From Nisaea acidiphila (GTDB lineage Bacteria > Pseudomonadota > Alphaproteobacteria > Thalassobaculales > Thalassobaculaceae), in the NCBI RefSeq assembly GCF_024662015.1, contig NZ_CP102480.1:2998001-3062000 (forward strand): a stretch of 64,000 nucleotides of DNA, written 5' to 3'. The notes below the pieces were generated by a model. It saw only the letters and a program-made list of their open reading frames with translations. It did no database searches and was not told the DNA's origin. Positions 54,687-63,702 of this stretch are shown here, piece after piece. The first letter of the stretch is position 1. Each line of letters starts with the position of its first letter. A program made the translations under genes and the position numbers.

Positions 54687-54980
54687 CTAGGGCGTACCTT
54701 TCGGCCTCTCGAAGCGCTGAAGTCCGGCCCAGAGTTTTTCCGCGAGCCAGAGCCCGGCGGCGACATAGGCTGGAATGGCGACGATCCTGAGATCGTGCAG
54801 CCAACTGACGGGGATCACACGCTCGATCCCTGGCCAGAGGCTTTGGATGACATCGAGATCCTTCAACCAGCGCCCCCGGAGGAGGGCTGCGGACTCGTCG
54901 AAGAAATCGTAGAGCAGCCAGCCGGCCCCTGCGGCGTAGAGCAGGCCGAAGAGCGCCCAGAGAATGCCGGAAATGCGCAT
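54687..54980 (-). CDS. Small membrane protein of the Rieske operon
   Basis: A 97-residue protein whose ATG (54980) overlaps the preceding stop by one base (TGATG). Two hydrophobic helices (about 5-26 and 66-87: IVAIPAYVAAGLWLAEKLWAG) flank a loop with WLKDLDVIQSLWPGIERVIPVSWLHDL. I know no family for it. The overlap and membrane location make it a probable subunit or assembly partner of the ferric-reductase-like/Rieske protein. Confidence 0.8.
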   Translation of the reverse strand: MRISGILWALFGLLYAAGAGWLLYDFFDESAALLRGRWLKDLDVIQSLWPGIERVIPVSWLHDLRIVAIPAYVAAGLWLAEKLWAGLQRFERPKGTP

Positions 54981-55744
54981 CAGATAAACTCCACGCGGTC
55001 GGTGGAGGTGCGCAGGATGAGCAGGTCGCCGCGCCGGTAGAGCTCGCCCTCGACGGAAACGTAGGGCGCGACATAGTCGAGGATCTCCGCGTCGAAAGCC
55101 GCGCCCGCTTCGTTCGCCAACAGAAAGAGTGTCGGCGGCGCGTCCTCGTGATAGACCGCGAGCATCGGCGGGATGCCGCCCATGATGCAGAGATTGGCGC
55201 AGGCCCGGTGCACCTTGCCTTCGCCCGGGCGCATGGCGCCGAGATAACACTTCGTGTCCACGATCTCGCCGCGCAGGATGACCTTTCCGAGCGGTACTTC
55301 GGGATGCGGGGTGAAATCGGAGAGCGGAGCAGGGTCTTTCGCCGGCCGGATCTTCGCCGCACCGCCGACCTGCAGGATACGGGTTCCCTCGCGGGTCACG
55401 AAGACACCGCCGACATCGACGATCTGACCGTCATGCTTCGCCGCGCGACCCTGTGCGCCGCGCTTGCCCGGATTGGTCAACAGGATCGTGCGGCCCTCCG
55501 GAAAACCCTCGCTCGGCGGCAGGCGGAGCATCGGGTAGGGCACGGTCTCGAGAATGCCGAGATGCTCCTTGTAGCCGCCCTGGAACCGGCCGTCGCCGTA
55601 GTCCCTCTGGCCGCCGACCATGGCAAGGCCGCCGCCGATCCCGAGGCCGATCAGCAGGACCGAAACGAGCGCGAGGAAGGCGGCCAGTTTCGGCGGTGTC
55701 TTCAGGTAGCCGACGAAGAAGTCGCGCTTCGAACTGTCGCTCAT
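54980..55744 (-). CDS. Membrane-anchored protein with Cys/His signature, Rieske operon
   Basis: A 254-residue protein, unrecognised. One N-terminal helix (about residues 20-45: LAAFLALVSVLLIGLGIGGGLAM) anchors an extracytoplasmic domain. The notable part is a Cys/His cluster, VDTKCYLGAMRPGEGKVHRACANLCIMGGIPP, with C166, H179, C182 and C186, which looks like a metal or haem site. The start overlaps the Rieske stop by four bases. Context places it in an electron-transfer complex at the membrane. It does not match any c-type haem CxxCH motif. Confidence 0.82.
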   Translation of the reverse strand: MSDSSKRDFFVGYLKTPPKLAAFLALVSVLLIGLGIGGGLAMVGGQRDYGDGRFQGGYKEHLGILETVPYPMLRLPPSEGFPEGRTILLTNPGKRGAQGRAAKHDGQIVDVGGVFVTREGTRILQVGGAAKIRPAKDPAPLSDFTPHPEVPLGKVILRGEIVDTKCYLGAMRPGEGKVHRACANLCIMGGIPPMLAVYHEDAPPTLFLLANEAGAAFDAEILDYVAPYVSVEGELYRRGDLLILRTSTDRVEFI

Positions 55745-56796
55745 GCTCCGGTCTCCAGGACGATCGGGGGCACCGGGGTGCCCGGCGGCAGGGCGTTGGC
55801 GTCGATCAGCAACCGGTCGCCCTCGCGGCGGAGCCGGTAGGTCGCGACTTTTTCGGTGAAAGGCGCCGGGGAGCAGCCGTCTTCGGGCCGGTATTGATAG
55901 CCATGCCAGGGACAGGTGACGCAGCCGTCGATGATCCTGCCTTCCGCGAGCGGCCCGTTCTGGTGTGCGCAGGCATTGGAGAGCGCGGACACCTTGCCGT
56001 CATAGCGGAAGAGGGCCGCCTTTTCCCCGGTCGGAAGGAACACGGTGACGCCTCCCTCATCGGGCAACTCGTGGATATTGGCCGCATGGACCCAGTGCCC
56101 GTCGTCCGAGGCAACTGTCTCCGTTTCCGCCGGCCCGTTTTCTTTCAGCGCCGCTGCGAGATGAAGGCCGCAGACGAGCAGCACGCTTGCCGCTGTCAGA
56201 CCGAGCAGCCAGGGGGAATGTTCCGCCTGCAGGAGGCCGAGACAGACATGTGCGATCACGGCGGCATAGGCCGCGTAGACCGACATGTGGATCGCCTTCC
56301 AGAGCGGCGCGCCCAGGAAATTGAGCCAGAAATCGTGACTGGTCGCGGCCAGTGTGAACAGCACCGCCAGCGCGAACATGCCGAGATATTCGAAGGGAAA
56401 GGCGTGCCAGGAGGCGATATTGCTGCTGGCGACGAAGAGTGCCACGTAGCGGTCGGTCGGGCTGAAGGCCTGGTACCAGCCAAGCACGGTCAGCGCGTGG
56501 GCGAGGGCGACGAAGAAAATCGCCACGCCGAAGTGGCGCCGATTGTAGAGCAAGGGAAGGAAGCGACGGTCCAGCCGGGCGAGCGGGCCGATGGCGAGCA
56601 CGATGGTCAGCAGTATGAAGGCGCAGGTGCCGAAGGCCCTCATGCGGAGCTGCGGTCCGCTGATCCGCGGGCTCTCGAGCCAGCCGGGCGCGTAGCGCAG
56701 AAAGACGATGACGAAGGCGGAGATCCCGAGCGCCAGAACGAGATCGTAGATCAGCTTGTTCCGGGTCCAGGTGACGGGCCGGTATTGTACGCTCAT
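55741..56796 (-). CDS. Ferric-reductase-like membrane domain fused to a Rieske [2Fe-2S] domain
   Basis: A 351-residue protein. Residues about 15-210 form six to seven membrane helices of the ferric reductase/MsrQ type, with His at 88, 100, 131, 154, 170 and 183; the pairs 88/100 and 170/183 have spacing suited to haem b. Residues about 232-340 are a Rieske domain with CAH (276-278) and CPWH (295-298) cluster ligands. This combination would take electrons between a quinol/haem centre and a [2Fe-2S] centre. It overlaps both neighbours by four bases (ATGA), so expression is tightly coupled. The acceptor and physiological role are unknown. Confidence 0.9.
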   Translation of the reverse strand: MSVQYRPVTWTRNKLIYDLVLALGISAFVIVFLRYAPGWLESPRISGPQLRMRAFGTCAFILLTIVLAIGPLARLDRRFLPLLYNRRHFGVAIFFVALAHALTVLGWYQAFSPTDRYVALFVASSNIASWHAFPFEYLGMFALAVLFTLAATSHDFWLNFLGAPLWKAIHMSVYAAYAAVIAHVCLGLLQAEHSPWLLGLTAASVLLVCGLHLAAALKENGPAETETVASDDGHWVHAANIHELPDEGGVTVFLPTGEKAALFRYDGKVSALSNACAHQNGPLAEGRIIDGCVTCPWHGYQYRPEDGCSPAPFTEKVATYRLRREGDRLLIDANALPPGTPVPPIVLETGA

Positions 56797-56951
56797 TGCG
56801 CCGCTCCCTCTGCCGGACGGGTGAGATAGTCCGCGACAGGCTCGACGGGGCGCTCCTGCCGGCCCAGGACGGTCAGCAGGAGCAGAAGCGGAAGTGCCAG
56901 CGACAGGATCACCCAGAGCCGGAGGTGCCAGGTTTGATGACGGCGTTTCAT
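56793..56951 (-). CDS. 52-residue single-helix membrane protein of the Rieske operon
   Basis: A small gene from the ATG at 56951: MKRRHQTWHLRLWVILSLALP followed by more hydrophobic residues, then an acidic C-terminal tail. One membrane helix (about residues 10-30) with a basic cytoplasmic N-terminus. Both ends overlap neighbouring genes by four bases, which argues that it is real despite its size. No known family. Confidence 0.7.
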   Translation of the reverse strand: MKRRHQTWHLRLWVILSLALPLLLLLTVLGRQERPVEPVADYLTRPAEGAAQ

Positions 56952-57184
56952 CGGTCGTCCCCCGAGCGCGCGACGACGGCCCAGCGCCAGATCACCACCG
57001 GCCAGAACACGATCGTCGCCGGCAACAGGAGCAGGCGGAAGAGATAGCTCCCGCGGCTGCCGGGATCGAAACGGTCGATGCCGATCGTGAGGAAGAATGC
57101 GGCGACGGCCATGCCTGCATAGGCCCAATAGGCCGCGGCTTCCAGCAGTGCCGAGATCGCTCCCGTGCCCGGTGCCTCGATCAT
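56948..57184 (-). CDS. 78-residue membrane protein, first gene of the Rieske operon
   Basis: A small protein starting at the ATG at 57184 with two membrane helices (about 14-35: EAAAYWAYAGMAVAAFFLTIG, and 48-68: LFRLLLLPATIVFWPVVIWRW). Its stop overlaps the next ATG by four bases. I know no family for it. As the first gene it sets the start of a five-gene overlapped membrane operon running to 54687. Confidence 0.75.
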   Translation of the reverse strand: MIEAPGTGAISALLEAAAYWAYAGMAVAAFFLTIGIDRFDPGSRGSYLFRLLLLPATIVFWPVVIWRWAVVARSGDDR

Positions 57185-57223
57185 TCCGTCATCCTCCCCT
57201 CGACGCCCCACGCAGAACGGCGG

Positions 57224-58294
57224 TCAGGCGTAATGGTGCCGGATCCCGGCCACCGCGTCGTCAATTTCGTGTCCGAGCCGCGCCATCCGGTCGGCGATCT
57301 CGTCGGTGGCGCGAAGCTGTTCGTCCGCGGCCGAGCCGTTCTGCTCGATCGACTGGACCATGGTCGAAACCCGCCCGGTGATGTCCTGGAAACCCGACTG
57401 GATCATGGTCAGCGTGTCGCTCAGCCTGGTGGTCATCTCCGCGATGCTGTCGGCGGCCTCCCGGCTGTCAGACGCGAGCAGCTTGACCTCGCGCGCAACC
57501 ACCGCGAAGCCGAGTCCGGCCTCGCCCGCGCGCGCCGCCTCGATCGTCGCGTTCAGGGCGAGCATGTTGGTTTGCCCGGCGATCGACTTGATCCCTTCGA
57601 GAAGTTTCAGGATGCCGCCGATCGCACTGGAGAGTTCGGTCAGTTTGCTCACCGCGGTATCGACCGTGCCGGAAATGTCGGTCGCATATTGCAGGTTGCG
57701 GCCGACATTTTCCCGGATCGTCGCCATGCTTGAAGAGAGCTTTTCGGAGGCACCCGCGACGTCGCCGATGATGTTGCCGACATTCTGTCCCATCAGCCCG
57801 GTCAATTCCTCGATGGTGGACTGGCTCTTCTCGGTTTGCGCCTCGCTATAGGCCGATGAGGCGATGGTCGCCTCCGCATTCATCAGCGTGGTCACCAGGA
57901 GGCTGGCTTCAGTCGCTTCCGGCCGGCCTTCCCCCGCAGCGAGGATGCGGGCGGACAGTTCGCGTCCGAGGCAGGCGAAGAACTGTCCGTAGACGGCCGG
58001 GTTCATCTCGCTCTCGAGGTCTCCCTTGGCGAAACCGCGGACGCGCTCCACGTGCGCGGCATCGATCCCGGTACGGAAAACATCGGCCCAGCGCTGGTGC
58101 TGGCCGCGGACCCATTCCTGCTCCGGTTGCCCCCAGAGAAATCCCTTGAGGCCCGGATAGGAGCTGCAGAACCGGTAGGTGGCCGTGAGCGCCTCTTCGA
58201 TTTCAGGGCCGGCGAACCGGTCCCACACATCCGGAAGGGCCCGCGCGCGCGCCGGATCGAAGCCACAACCGGCGATCAATTCCGCTACATCCAT
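57224..58294 (-). CDS. Soluble globin-like-domain methyl-accepting chemotaxis protein
   Basis: A 356-residue cytoplasmic transducer without membrane helices. Residues 1-140 resemble the protoglobin domain of globin-coupled sensors ([20 protein letters not shown], then [24 protein letters not shown]), and residues about 160-356 are a short signalling domain with the conserved hairpin tip [40 protein letters not shown]. The usual proximal His of the globin (expected near residue 95, in R-x-x-G-x-x-H) is not visible: [12 protein letters not shown] has Asp there. The sensor may thus bind something other than haem. It is a single gene. Confidence 0.85.
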   Translation of the reverse strand: MDVAELIAGCGFDPARARALPDVWDRFAGPEIEEALTATYRFCSSYPGLKGFLWGQPEQEWVRGQHQRWADVFRTGIDAAHVERVRGFAKGDLESEMNPAVYGQFFACLGRELSARILAAGEGRPEATEASLLVTTLMNAEATIASSAYSEAQTEKSQSTIEELTGLMGQNVGNIIGDVAGASEKLSSSMATIRENVGRNLQYATDISGTVDTAVSKLTELSSAIGGILKLLEGIKSIAGQTNMLALNATIEAARAGEAGLGFAVVAREVKLLASDSREAADSIAEMTTRLSDTLTMIQSGFQDITGRVSTMVQSIEQNGSAADEQLRATDEIADRMARLGHEIDDAVAGIRHHYA

Positions 58295-58521
58295 TCAGCC
58301 GCGTCCTTTCCTCAGCGGTTCGCGTCAACCTCCGGGCAAATGGGACTTCTGTCGAAAGATCAATGAACCGATCAAGGATTTGTGAAAGCTTGTCAGCTGC
58401 TGGTCGGAGCCGTCGGCAATGTGCGGGGACCCCTCGCACAACCGCTCGCCGGACATTTTTTATTGGCGATCCTTGCTCAGTTTGGTGAGACTGCCCATTA
58501 GACCTCCGGACAGAGGCGCCG
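58295..58521. other. Intergenic gap between the transducer gene and a small ORF
   Basis: A 227-base gap between divergent genes. No clear gene, repeat or hairpin is seen; it is expected to hold promoters for both sides. Confidence 0.35.
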
Positions 58522-58788
58522 ATGCTTCGGACTCTGTATGGGCAATGGCTGATTCCGCTCCCTATGCGCCGAGAGGCTGCCTTGGAAGAATCCACGAAGA
58601 GCATGGTCGAAGAGGCCTATTTCGAGACCGTGGAAGAATCCTTCGAGCGTGGCTTGACGCCTCTCAAGGCGCATATGGAAGGTGTGGTTGCGGCCGCGAT
58701 GCTGCTTTCGGCGGTTGAAGGGGTCGAGGACGAGGCTGCGCGCAAGATGGTCATGGAGCTCGGACTGCGTCCGCAGCAGGAAGAGTGA
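58522..58788 (+). CDS. Small hypothetical protein, up to 88 aa
   Basis: A short acidic helical protein, no known domain. The start is uncertain: ATGs at 58522, 58564 and 58603 are all in frame and none has a strong ribosome site; MVEEAYFETVEESFERGLTPL from 58603 is the most protein-like part. The C-terminal half (AHMEGVVAAAMLLSAVEGVEDEAARKMVMELGL) forms amphipathic helices. It ends one base before the stop of the convergent DUF123 gene. Confidence 0.55.
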   Translation: MLRTLYGQWLIPLPMRREAALEESTKSMVEEAYFETVEESFERGLTPLKAHMEGVVAAAMLLSAVEGVEDEAARKMVMELGLRPQQEE

Positions 58789-59253
58789 CTAGGAGCCGCT
58801 GCTCGGCGCATATCTGAGAAAATGAGCTTTGCAGGTGCCGCAGTCGCTGCTGCCGAAACCGGCTACCGGCGGCGAGAAAGCCCCATCGGCCGTAAGCCTT
58901 CCGATGAGGTCGCATTCCGTCATTTCGGAAAAGTCGAAACCTGCCCGCTGATCGGCTCTCGCGGTGACCTGATCGATGTGCCAGCGCTGCTTTCCATCGC
59001 CGCGCAAGTGACGTCCGAGGCGGGCGCTGATCCCACCGGGGCCGCGTGCGCTGCCGGCATAGACATAGAAGCCTGCCGGCAGATCGGCGGGACGGTCGCG
59101 CACGGTCGCCGCCAGCGGCGCCGGCAGATGGAGGAGCAGCAGATAGCTGCCGGGATCAGACCGGAGAGATTCCGGCGACTGGTGCAGGTCGCCGCATTCC
59201 GGAACCAGCGCACGGATGGCCTCGGCGAGGCCATCGAGCGCCGTTCCGGACAT
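58789..59253 (-). CDS. DUF123 GIY-YIG-fold protein
   Basis: A 154-residue protein. Core: GSYLLLLHLPAPL, LPAGFYVYAGSARGPGGISARLGRHL and KQRWHIDQVTA, the GIY-YIG-like pattern of DUF123 (YvcD/endonuclease III-linked) proteins, and a C-terminal FGSSDCGTCKAHFLRY motif with two Cys. Some members are nucleases, some lack activity; this one keeps the Tyr-Val-Tyr-Ala-Gly core. It sits 7 bases downstream of malate synthase G in the leftward direction, with which it may be co-transcribed by accident of order. Confidence 0.88.
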   Translation of the reverse strand: MSGTALDGLAEAIRALVPECGDLHQSPESLRSDPGSYLLLLHLPAPLAATVRDRPADLPAGFYVYAGSARGPGGISARLGRHLRGDGKQRWHIDQVTARADQRAGFDFSEMTECDLIGRLTADGAFSPPVAGFGSSDCGTCKAHFLRYAPSSGS

Positions 59254-59260
59254 GGCGGGC

Positions 59261-61435
59261 TTACCCGGCGGCCTTCACTTCGAGGCGGCGGCCGTGCAGC
59301 ACCGGTTCGGTATAGCCGCTCGGCTGCTCGCGTCCCTTGAAGACAAGGTCGCAGGCTGCCTTGAAGGCGATGCTCTTGTCATAATCGGGCGCCATCGGCT
59401 TGTAGGCCGGATCGCCGGCGTTCTGACCGTCCACCACTTTGGCCATCCGCTTCATCGTCTCCTCGACCTGTGCCGCATCGCAGACGCCGTGATGTAGCCA
59501 GTTCGCGATGTGCTGGCTGGAGATCCGCAGGGTCGCGCGGTCTTCCATCAGGCCGACATTGTTGATGTCCGGCACCTTGGAACAACCGACCCCTTGGTCT
59601 ACCCAGCGCACCACGTAGCCGAGGATGCCCTGGGCATTGTTGTCGAGTTCCTGCTGGATCGTCGCGGCGTCCCAGTTCGGCCGCTCGGCGACCGGGATCG
59701 AGAGGATGTCGTTGAGGTTCGCGCGGCCGCGGGACTTCAACTCGTCCTGGCGCTTCTTCACGTTGAGCTCGTGATAGTGGGTCGCGTGCAGGACCGCGGC
59801 CGTCGGCGACGGCACCCAGGCGGTGTTGGCGCCGGCTTCCGGGTGCCCCTTCTTCTGCTTCAGCATTTCGGCCATCAGGTCCGGCATCGCCCACATGCCC
59901 TTGCCGATCTGGGCGTGGCCCTGCAGGCCGCATTCCAGACCGATATCGACGTTCCAGTCCTCGTAGGCCTTGATCCAGGCGGACGCCTTCATGTCGCCCT
60001 TGCGGATCATCGGACCCGCTTCCATCGAGGTATGGATCTCGTCGCCGGTGCGGTCGAGGAAGCCGGTATTGATGAAGACCACCCGGTCCTTGGCGGCGCG
60101 GATGCATTCCTTGAGGTTCACCGTGGTGCGACGCTCCTCGTCCATGATGCCCATCTTGAGCGTGTTCGGCGCGAGGTCGAGCAGCTTCTCGGTCTCGGAG
60201 AAAAGCGCCTCGATGAAGGCGACTTCCTCGGGGCCGTGCATCTTCGGGTTCACGGTGTATACGGAGCCGGCGCGGCTGTTGCCGCCCTTGTTGGCGCCGC
60301 GGATGTCATGCAGGGCGATGGCGGCATTGAAGACGCCGTCCATGATGCATTCGGGGATTTCCTTGCCGCCGTCATAGAGGATGGCCGGGTTGGTCATCAG
60401 CAGGCCGACATTGCGGACCAGCATCAGGCTCCGGCCATGCAGCCGCACCTCACCCTTGCCGTCCGGCGCGGTGTAGGTGCGGTCCGGGTTCAGCTTGCGG
60501 ACGACTTCCTTGCCGCCTTTCATGAAGGCGTCGGAGAGATCGCCCTTCACCAGGCCGAGCCAGTTCCGGTAGGCGAGCACCTTGTCCTCGGCATCGACGG
60601 CCGCGACCGAGTCCTCGCAATCCATGATCGTCGTCAGCGCCGCCTCGACGATGACGTCCGCGACACCGGCCGCGTCGTCCTTGCCGATCGGGTGGTCCTT
60701 GTTGATGACGATCTCGAGATGCAGATCGTTGTTCCTCAGTAGAATTCCGCTCGGGGCGCTTGCATCGCCTTTGTAACCGGCGAACTGCTCCGGGGTTTTC
60801 AGGCCGGTGGTCGAACCGTCCTTCAGAGCGACGGAAAGCGTGCCTTCAGCGATGTTGTAACCCGCTGCATCTGCATGGCTGCCGATGGCGAGCGGCGCGG
60901 ATTTGTCGAGGAAGTCGCGCGCCCAGGCGATGACTTTCGCGCCGCGCTTCGGATTGTAGGCACCACCTGCTTCGGCGCCGCCCTCGTCGGAGATCGCGTC
61001 AGTTCCGTAGAGCGCATCGTAGAGGCTGCCCCAGCGGGCGTTTGCCGCGTTCAGGGCATAGCGGGCATTCATGACCGGAACGACGAGTTGCGGTCCGGCG
61101 ACCGTGGCGATCTCGGAATCGACATGTCCGGTGCCGACAGAGAAGGCCGGGCCCTCTTCCACAAGGTAACCGATCTCCGTCAGGAAAGCCTTGTAGGCCT
61201 CGAGATCGAATCCGGCGCCGCGGTTGGCTTTGTGCCAGGCATCGATCTTTTCCTGCAGTTCATCGCGTTTGGCGACCAGGGCGCGGTTCTTCGGGGCGAA
61301 GGTGCCGACGATGGCGTCCAGTCCGTTCCAGAAGGCGGCGGCATCGACGCCGGTGCCCGGCAGGGCTTCTTTGTTGATGAACTCGTAGAGTCCGGTATCG
61401 ATCTGCAGGCTGCCGATCTCGGTACGGCTGGTCAT
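59261..61435 (-). CDS. glcB: Malate synthase G
   Basis: A 724-residue enzyme of the exact length of malate synthase G. Diagnostic stretches include [49 protein letters not shown] (acidic metal-site region), [72 protein letters not shown] and [17 protein letters not shown]. It condenses glyoxylate and acetyl-CoA to malate in the glyoxylate shunt or glycolate use. It is a single transcription unit with a short downstream DUF123 gene. Confidence 0.97.
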   Translation of the reverse strand: MTSRTEIGSLQIDTGLYEFINKEALPGTGVDAAAFWNGLDAIVGTFAPKNRALVAKRDELQEKIDAWHKANRGAGFDLEAYKAFLTEIGYLVEEGPAFSVGTGHVDSEIATVAGPQLVVPVMNARYALNAANARWGSLYDALYGTDAISDEGGAEAGGAYNPKRGAKVIAWARDFLDKSAPLAIGSHADAAGYNIAEGTLSVALKDGSTTGLKTPEQFAGYKGDASAPSGILLRNNDLHLEIVINKDHPIGKDDAAGVADVIVEAALTTIMDCEDSVAAVDAEDKVLAYRNWLGLVKGDLSDAFMKGGKEVVRKLNPDRTYTAPDGKGEVRLHGRSLMLVRNVGLLMTNPAILYDGGKEIPECIMDGVFNAAIALHDIRGANKGGNSRAGSVYTVNPKMHGPEEVAFIEALFSETEKLLDLAPNTLKMGIMDEERRTTVNLKECIRAAKDRVVFINTGFLDRTGDEIHTSMEAGPMIRKGDMKASAWIKAYEDWNVDIGLECGLQGHAQIGKGMWAMPDLMAEMLKQKKGHPEAGANTAWVPSPTAAVLHATHYHELNVKKRQDELKSRGRANLNDILSIPVAERPNWDAATIQQELDNNAQGILGYVVRWVDQGVGCSKVPDINNVGLMEDRATLRISSQHIANWLHHGVCDAAQVEETMKRMAKVVDGQNAGDPAYKPMAPDYDKSIAFKAACDLVFKGREQPSGYTEPVLHGRRLEVKAAG

Positions 61436-61560
61436 TGGGGAAGCCCTTTCCGCATGGGGTCACGATCATGAAAATCGGGCGCATCCTCTTGATCGCGGCA
61501 GGGCTGCGCAAGCTGAGGTTCCGCAATGCGGAAACGGAAACCATTTTTTTGTGCGGGCGC

Positions 61561-62076
61561 TCAGTGGGGGAGGTTTTCCAACACCTGTTCAACGAAGTCG
61601 CGGAGGTTTCCGCCGCCGAAAAGGAAGCCGCGCAATCCGGCGGCCTCTGCGGCCTGAAGATCGGATATCTGGTCGCCGATGAGGAAAGAGCGCGGAAGGT
61701 CTATGTCCCAGGATGAGAGCAAGTCGAGAATCATCCCGGGGGCGGGTTTGCGCCAGTCCGCGAGATGGCTGAAGCGGCCGTCGTCGAAATCGGGATGAAA
61801 CGGGCTGTAGCGCGCATCGTCGATTGCTCCGCCGACTGCGCGCAAGGTCTCGTCCATCCAGCGGTGGAGGGCCTCGACCTCGCTGCTTTCGTAATAGCCG
61901 CGCGCGATGCCCGACTGGTTGGTCACGATAAAGACGAGAAAGCCCCGCTCTTTCAGGAGAGCCACGGCATCACTTGCGCCTTCGACCCATTCGATCTGTT
62001 CGGGCTTGTGCGCATAGCCGGTATCGCGGTTGAGGACCCCGTCGCGGTCGAGAAAGGCTGCCGGTCTTTTGGTCAT
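61561..62076 (-). CDS. GmhB-like HAD phosphatase (heptose/octose bisphosphate phosphatase family)
   Basis: A 171-residue HAD subfamily III phosphatase. FLDRDGVLNRDTGYAHKPEQIEWVEGASDAVALL at the N-terminus, FIVTNQSGIARGYY and a W-R-KPAPGMI plus LIGDQISDLQAAEAAG pattern match D-glycero-D-manno-heptose-1,7-bisphosphate 7-phosphatase (GmhB). Canonical GmhB has a four-Cys zinc loop between motif II and the KPxPGM segment; here YSPFHPDF and HLADWRKPAPGM have no Cys, so the loop is not a zinc site. It probably acts in lipopolysaccharide or S-layer heptose precursor synthesis. Confidence 0.85.
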   Translation of the reverse strand: MTKRPAAFLDRDGVLNRDTGYAHKPEQIEWVEGASDAVALLKERGFLVFIVTNQSGIARGYYESSEVEALHRWMDETLRAVGGAIDDARYSPFHPDFDDGRFSHLADWRKPAPGMILDLLSSWDIDLPRSFLIGDQISDLQAAEAAGLRGFLFGGGNLRDFVEQVLENLPH

Positions 62077-62601
62077 TCGATTTTCATTCTGCCGATCTTT
62101 TGGCCATCAGTTCCGGGGACGCATCCGTTCGCATCGGAAGCTTGGCTGAAGTGAGTTTGTTCACACCCCGCCGCCGTGCAGCGCATTTGGGTCAAATCCC
62201 TTGGTTTCTTTACGTTATCTTCATTCCCATATCGCACAGTATGCATGGCGATGCACCGGCTGTTTCTTGGCCTGTCAATTGCATCGCATCTTATTATCTT
62301 GAACCCGGGACGGGTTCTCGCCAGTGACGCGAGATACCGGTCCCCCCGATCTGATGGAGTAGGCCAGAATGGTCCGCTTTGTGGAAATGGTCCGTAAATC
62401 GGTGCACGCTCTGTTTCATCCGTACCGCCCGGAGAAACGTTACATGCGCGGCAGTTCGGCCAGGCACGGTGTCTGAGCCGCGCTGACGAGCGAAGCTGCC
62501 CGAGGTAGAGCACCCGATCCGCGGCTGCCGGTCTTCCAACCGGTCTGCGGGTCTGTATAGTGATGCGAGCGGGCCGGGTTGGTCTCACTGCCAGGACACC
62601 G
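62077..62601. other. Long intergenic region without a supported gene
   Basis: A 525-base gap between divergent genes. It has lower GC in 62160-62300 (a TTTACGTTATCTTCATTCCC stretch), which may hold promoter elements, and a small in-frame possibility at 62245-62397 that reads like a short signal peptide (MAMHRLFLGLSIASHLIIL) but has no conserved tail. I see no tRNA, hairpin terminator or repeat. An unrecognised small RNA could lie here. Confidence 0.35.
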
Positions 62602-63558
62602 ATGGAACAGGAACGCGCAAAGTCGCCCCGACAGCAGGACTACGGATACGACCTCGACAGGGTCTATGCATCTCTGGTCGGTATCAGAACCGGCATCGCG
62701 GACGATGCCTTCACCGCAGACATCTTGGGAACGGAGCGGAGCGGAAACGGCGTCGTGATTCGCGACGACGGTCTGGTTCTCACGATCGGTTATCTCGTCA
62801 CCGAAGCAGAACAGGTCTGGATCACCGACAATTTCGGCCGGGCGGTGGCGGGCCACGTCCTCGGTTACGATCAGGAAACCGGCTTCGGGCTGGTACAGGC
62901 TCTTGGCCATCTCGACCTGCCGGCGCTTCCGCTCGGCGATTCGGACATTCTCGAGGAAGGCGATCCGGTGATTCTCGCCGGTGTCGGTGGGGCCAAAGGC
63001 GCCATTGCCGCCGAAGTGATGACCATTCGCGAGTTCGCGGGTTATTGGGAATATCTTCTCGACAAGGCGATCTTTACCGCTCCGGCCCATCCGAACTGGG
63101 GCGGGTGCGGGCTGATCGGACCGGATGGCAGTCTGCTCGGAATCGGATCCTTGATGGTGCAACAGACGACGGACCAAGGAGCCATCGACGGCAACATGGT
63201 GGTGCCGATCAATCTGCTGAAGCCGATCCTTGAGCAGCTGACGACCTTCGGCCGGGTCGAAAAACCGCCACGCCCGTGGCTTGGCCTGTTCGGGACGGAA
63301 ATCCAGGATCAGGTCGTTGTGGCCGCGCTTAGCGAGAACGGTCCGGCAGACGAAGCGGACATCCAGGTTGGCGACATCGTGGTCGCGGTCGACGATGCAC
63401 GGGTCAAGTCGCTTGCCGAGTTCTTTCGCCATGTCTGGGCGCTGGGTGAAGCCGGCGTGACGGTTCCGCTCTCGCTTGCCCGGGACGGCGAGATCCTGAG
63501 CGCCAATGTGCGCTCGATTTCGCGCGACACGCTCCTGAAATCGCCGGCGCTGCACTAG
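62602..63558 (+). CDS. Catalytically degenerate trypsin-like/PDZ protein (S1C fold)
   Basis: A 318-residue protein from the ATG at 62602. Residues about 17-215 have the HtrA-like protease layout (SGNGVVIRDDGLVLTIGYLV, LGYDQETGFGLVQAL, PAHPNWGGCGLIGPDGSLLG), and residues about 225-310 form a PDZ domain (WLGLFGTEI, ENGPADEADIQVGDIVVAVDDARVKS). The His site reads GYLV (63-66) instead of NHVV-like, the Asp site is replaced in TGFGLVQA (93-100), and the Ser site reads NWGG (165-168) where GNSGG is expected. All three catalytic residues are therefore missing and it should be a pseudo-protease. No signal peptide is visible. Role unknown; a scaffold or chaperone is likely. Confidence 0.88.
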   Translation: MEQERAKSPRQQDYGYDLDRVYASLVGIRTGIADDAFTADILGTERSGNGVVIRDDGLVLTIGYLVTEAEQVWITDNFGRAVAGHVLGYDQETGFGLVQALGHLDLPALPLGDSDILEEGDPVILAGVGGAKGAIAAEVMTIREFAGYWEYLLDKAIFTAPAHPNWGGCGLIGPDGSLLGIGSLMVQQTTDQGAIDGNMVVPINLLKPILEQLTTFGRVEKPPRPWLGLFGTEIQDQVVVAALSENGPADEADIQVGDIVVAVDDARVKSLAEFFRHVWALGEAGVTVPLSLARDGEILSANVRSISRDTLLKSPALH

Positions 63559-63570
63559 AGACTTGGCGGT

Positions 63571-63586
63571 CTCCCGAAATCGGGAG
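63571..63586 (+). terminator. Terminator-like hairpin after the pseudo-protease gene
   Basis: CTCCCG and CGGGAG pair around an AAAT loop, followed by CCCCACTTTCTTT. It is just after the stop at 63558. The T-tract is imperfect, so this is a moderate call. Confidence 0.5.
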
Positions 63587-63702
63587 CCCCACTTTCTTTG
63601 GTGCAATGCAGCAAAGAGGGTGTCACACTCATCCCCAATGGTGTGGAGATAGCGGCCTGCTTTCGAGATCTGGCTGCGTCCTCCGGAGAACGGAGCCGAA
63701 GC

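Noticed and set aside
55453-56829. 458-codon frame on the + strand
   Set aside because: Antisense shadow of the Rieske operon; biased composition only.
59510-60742. 410-codon frame on the + strand
   Set aside because: Antisense shadow of malate synthase G.
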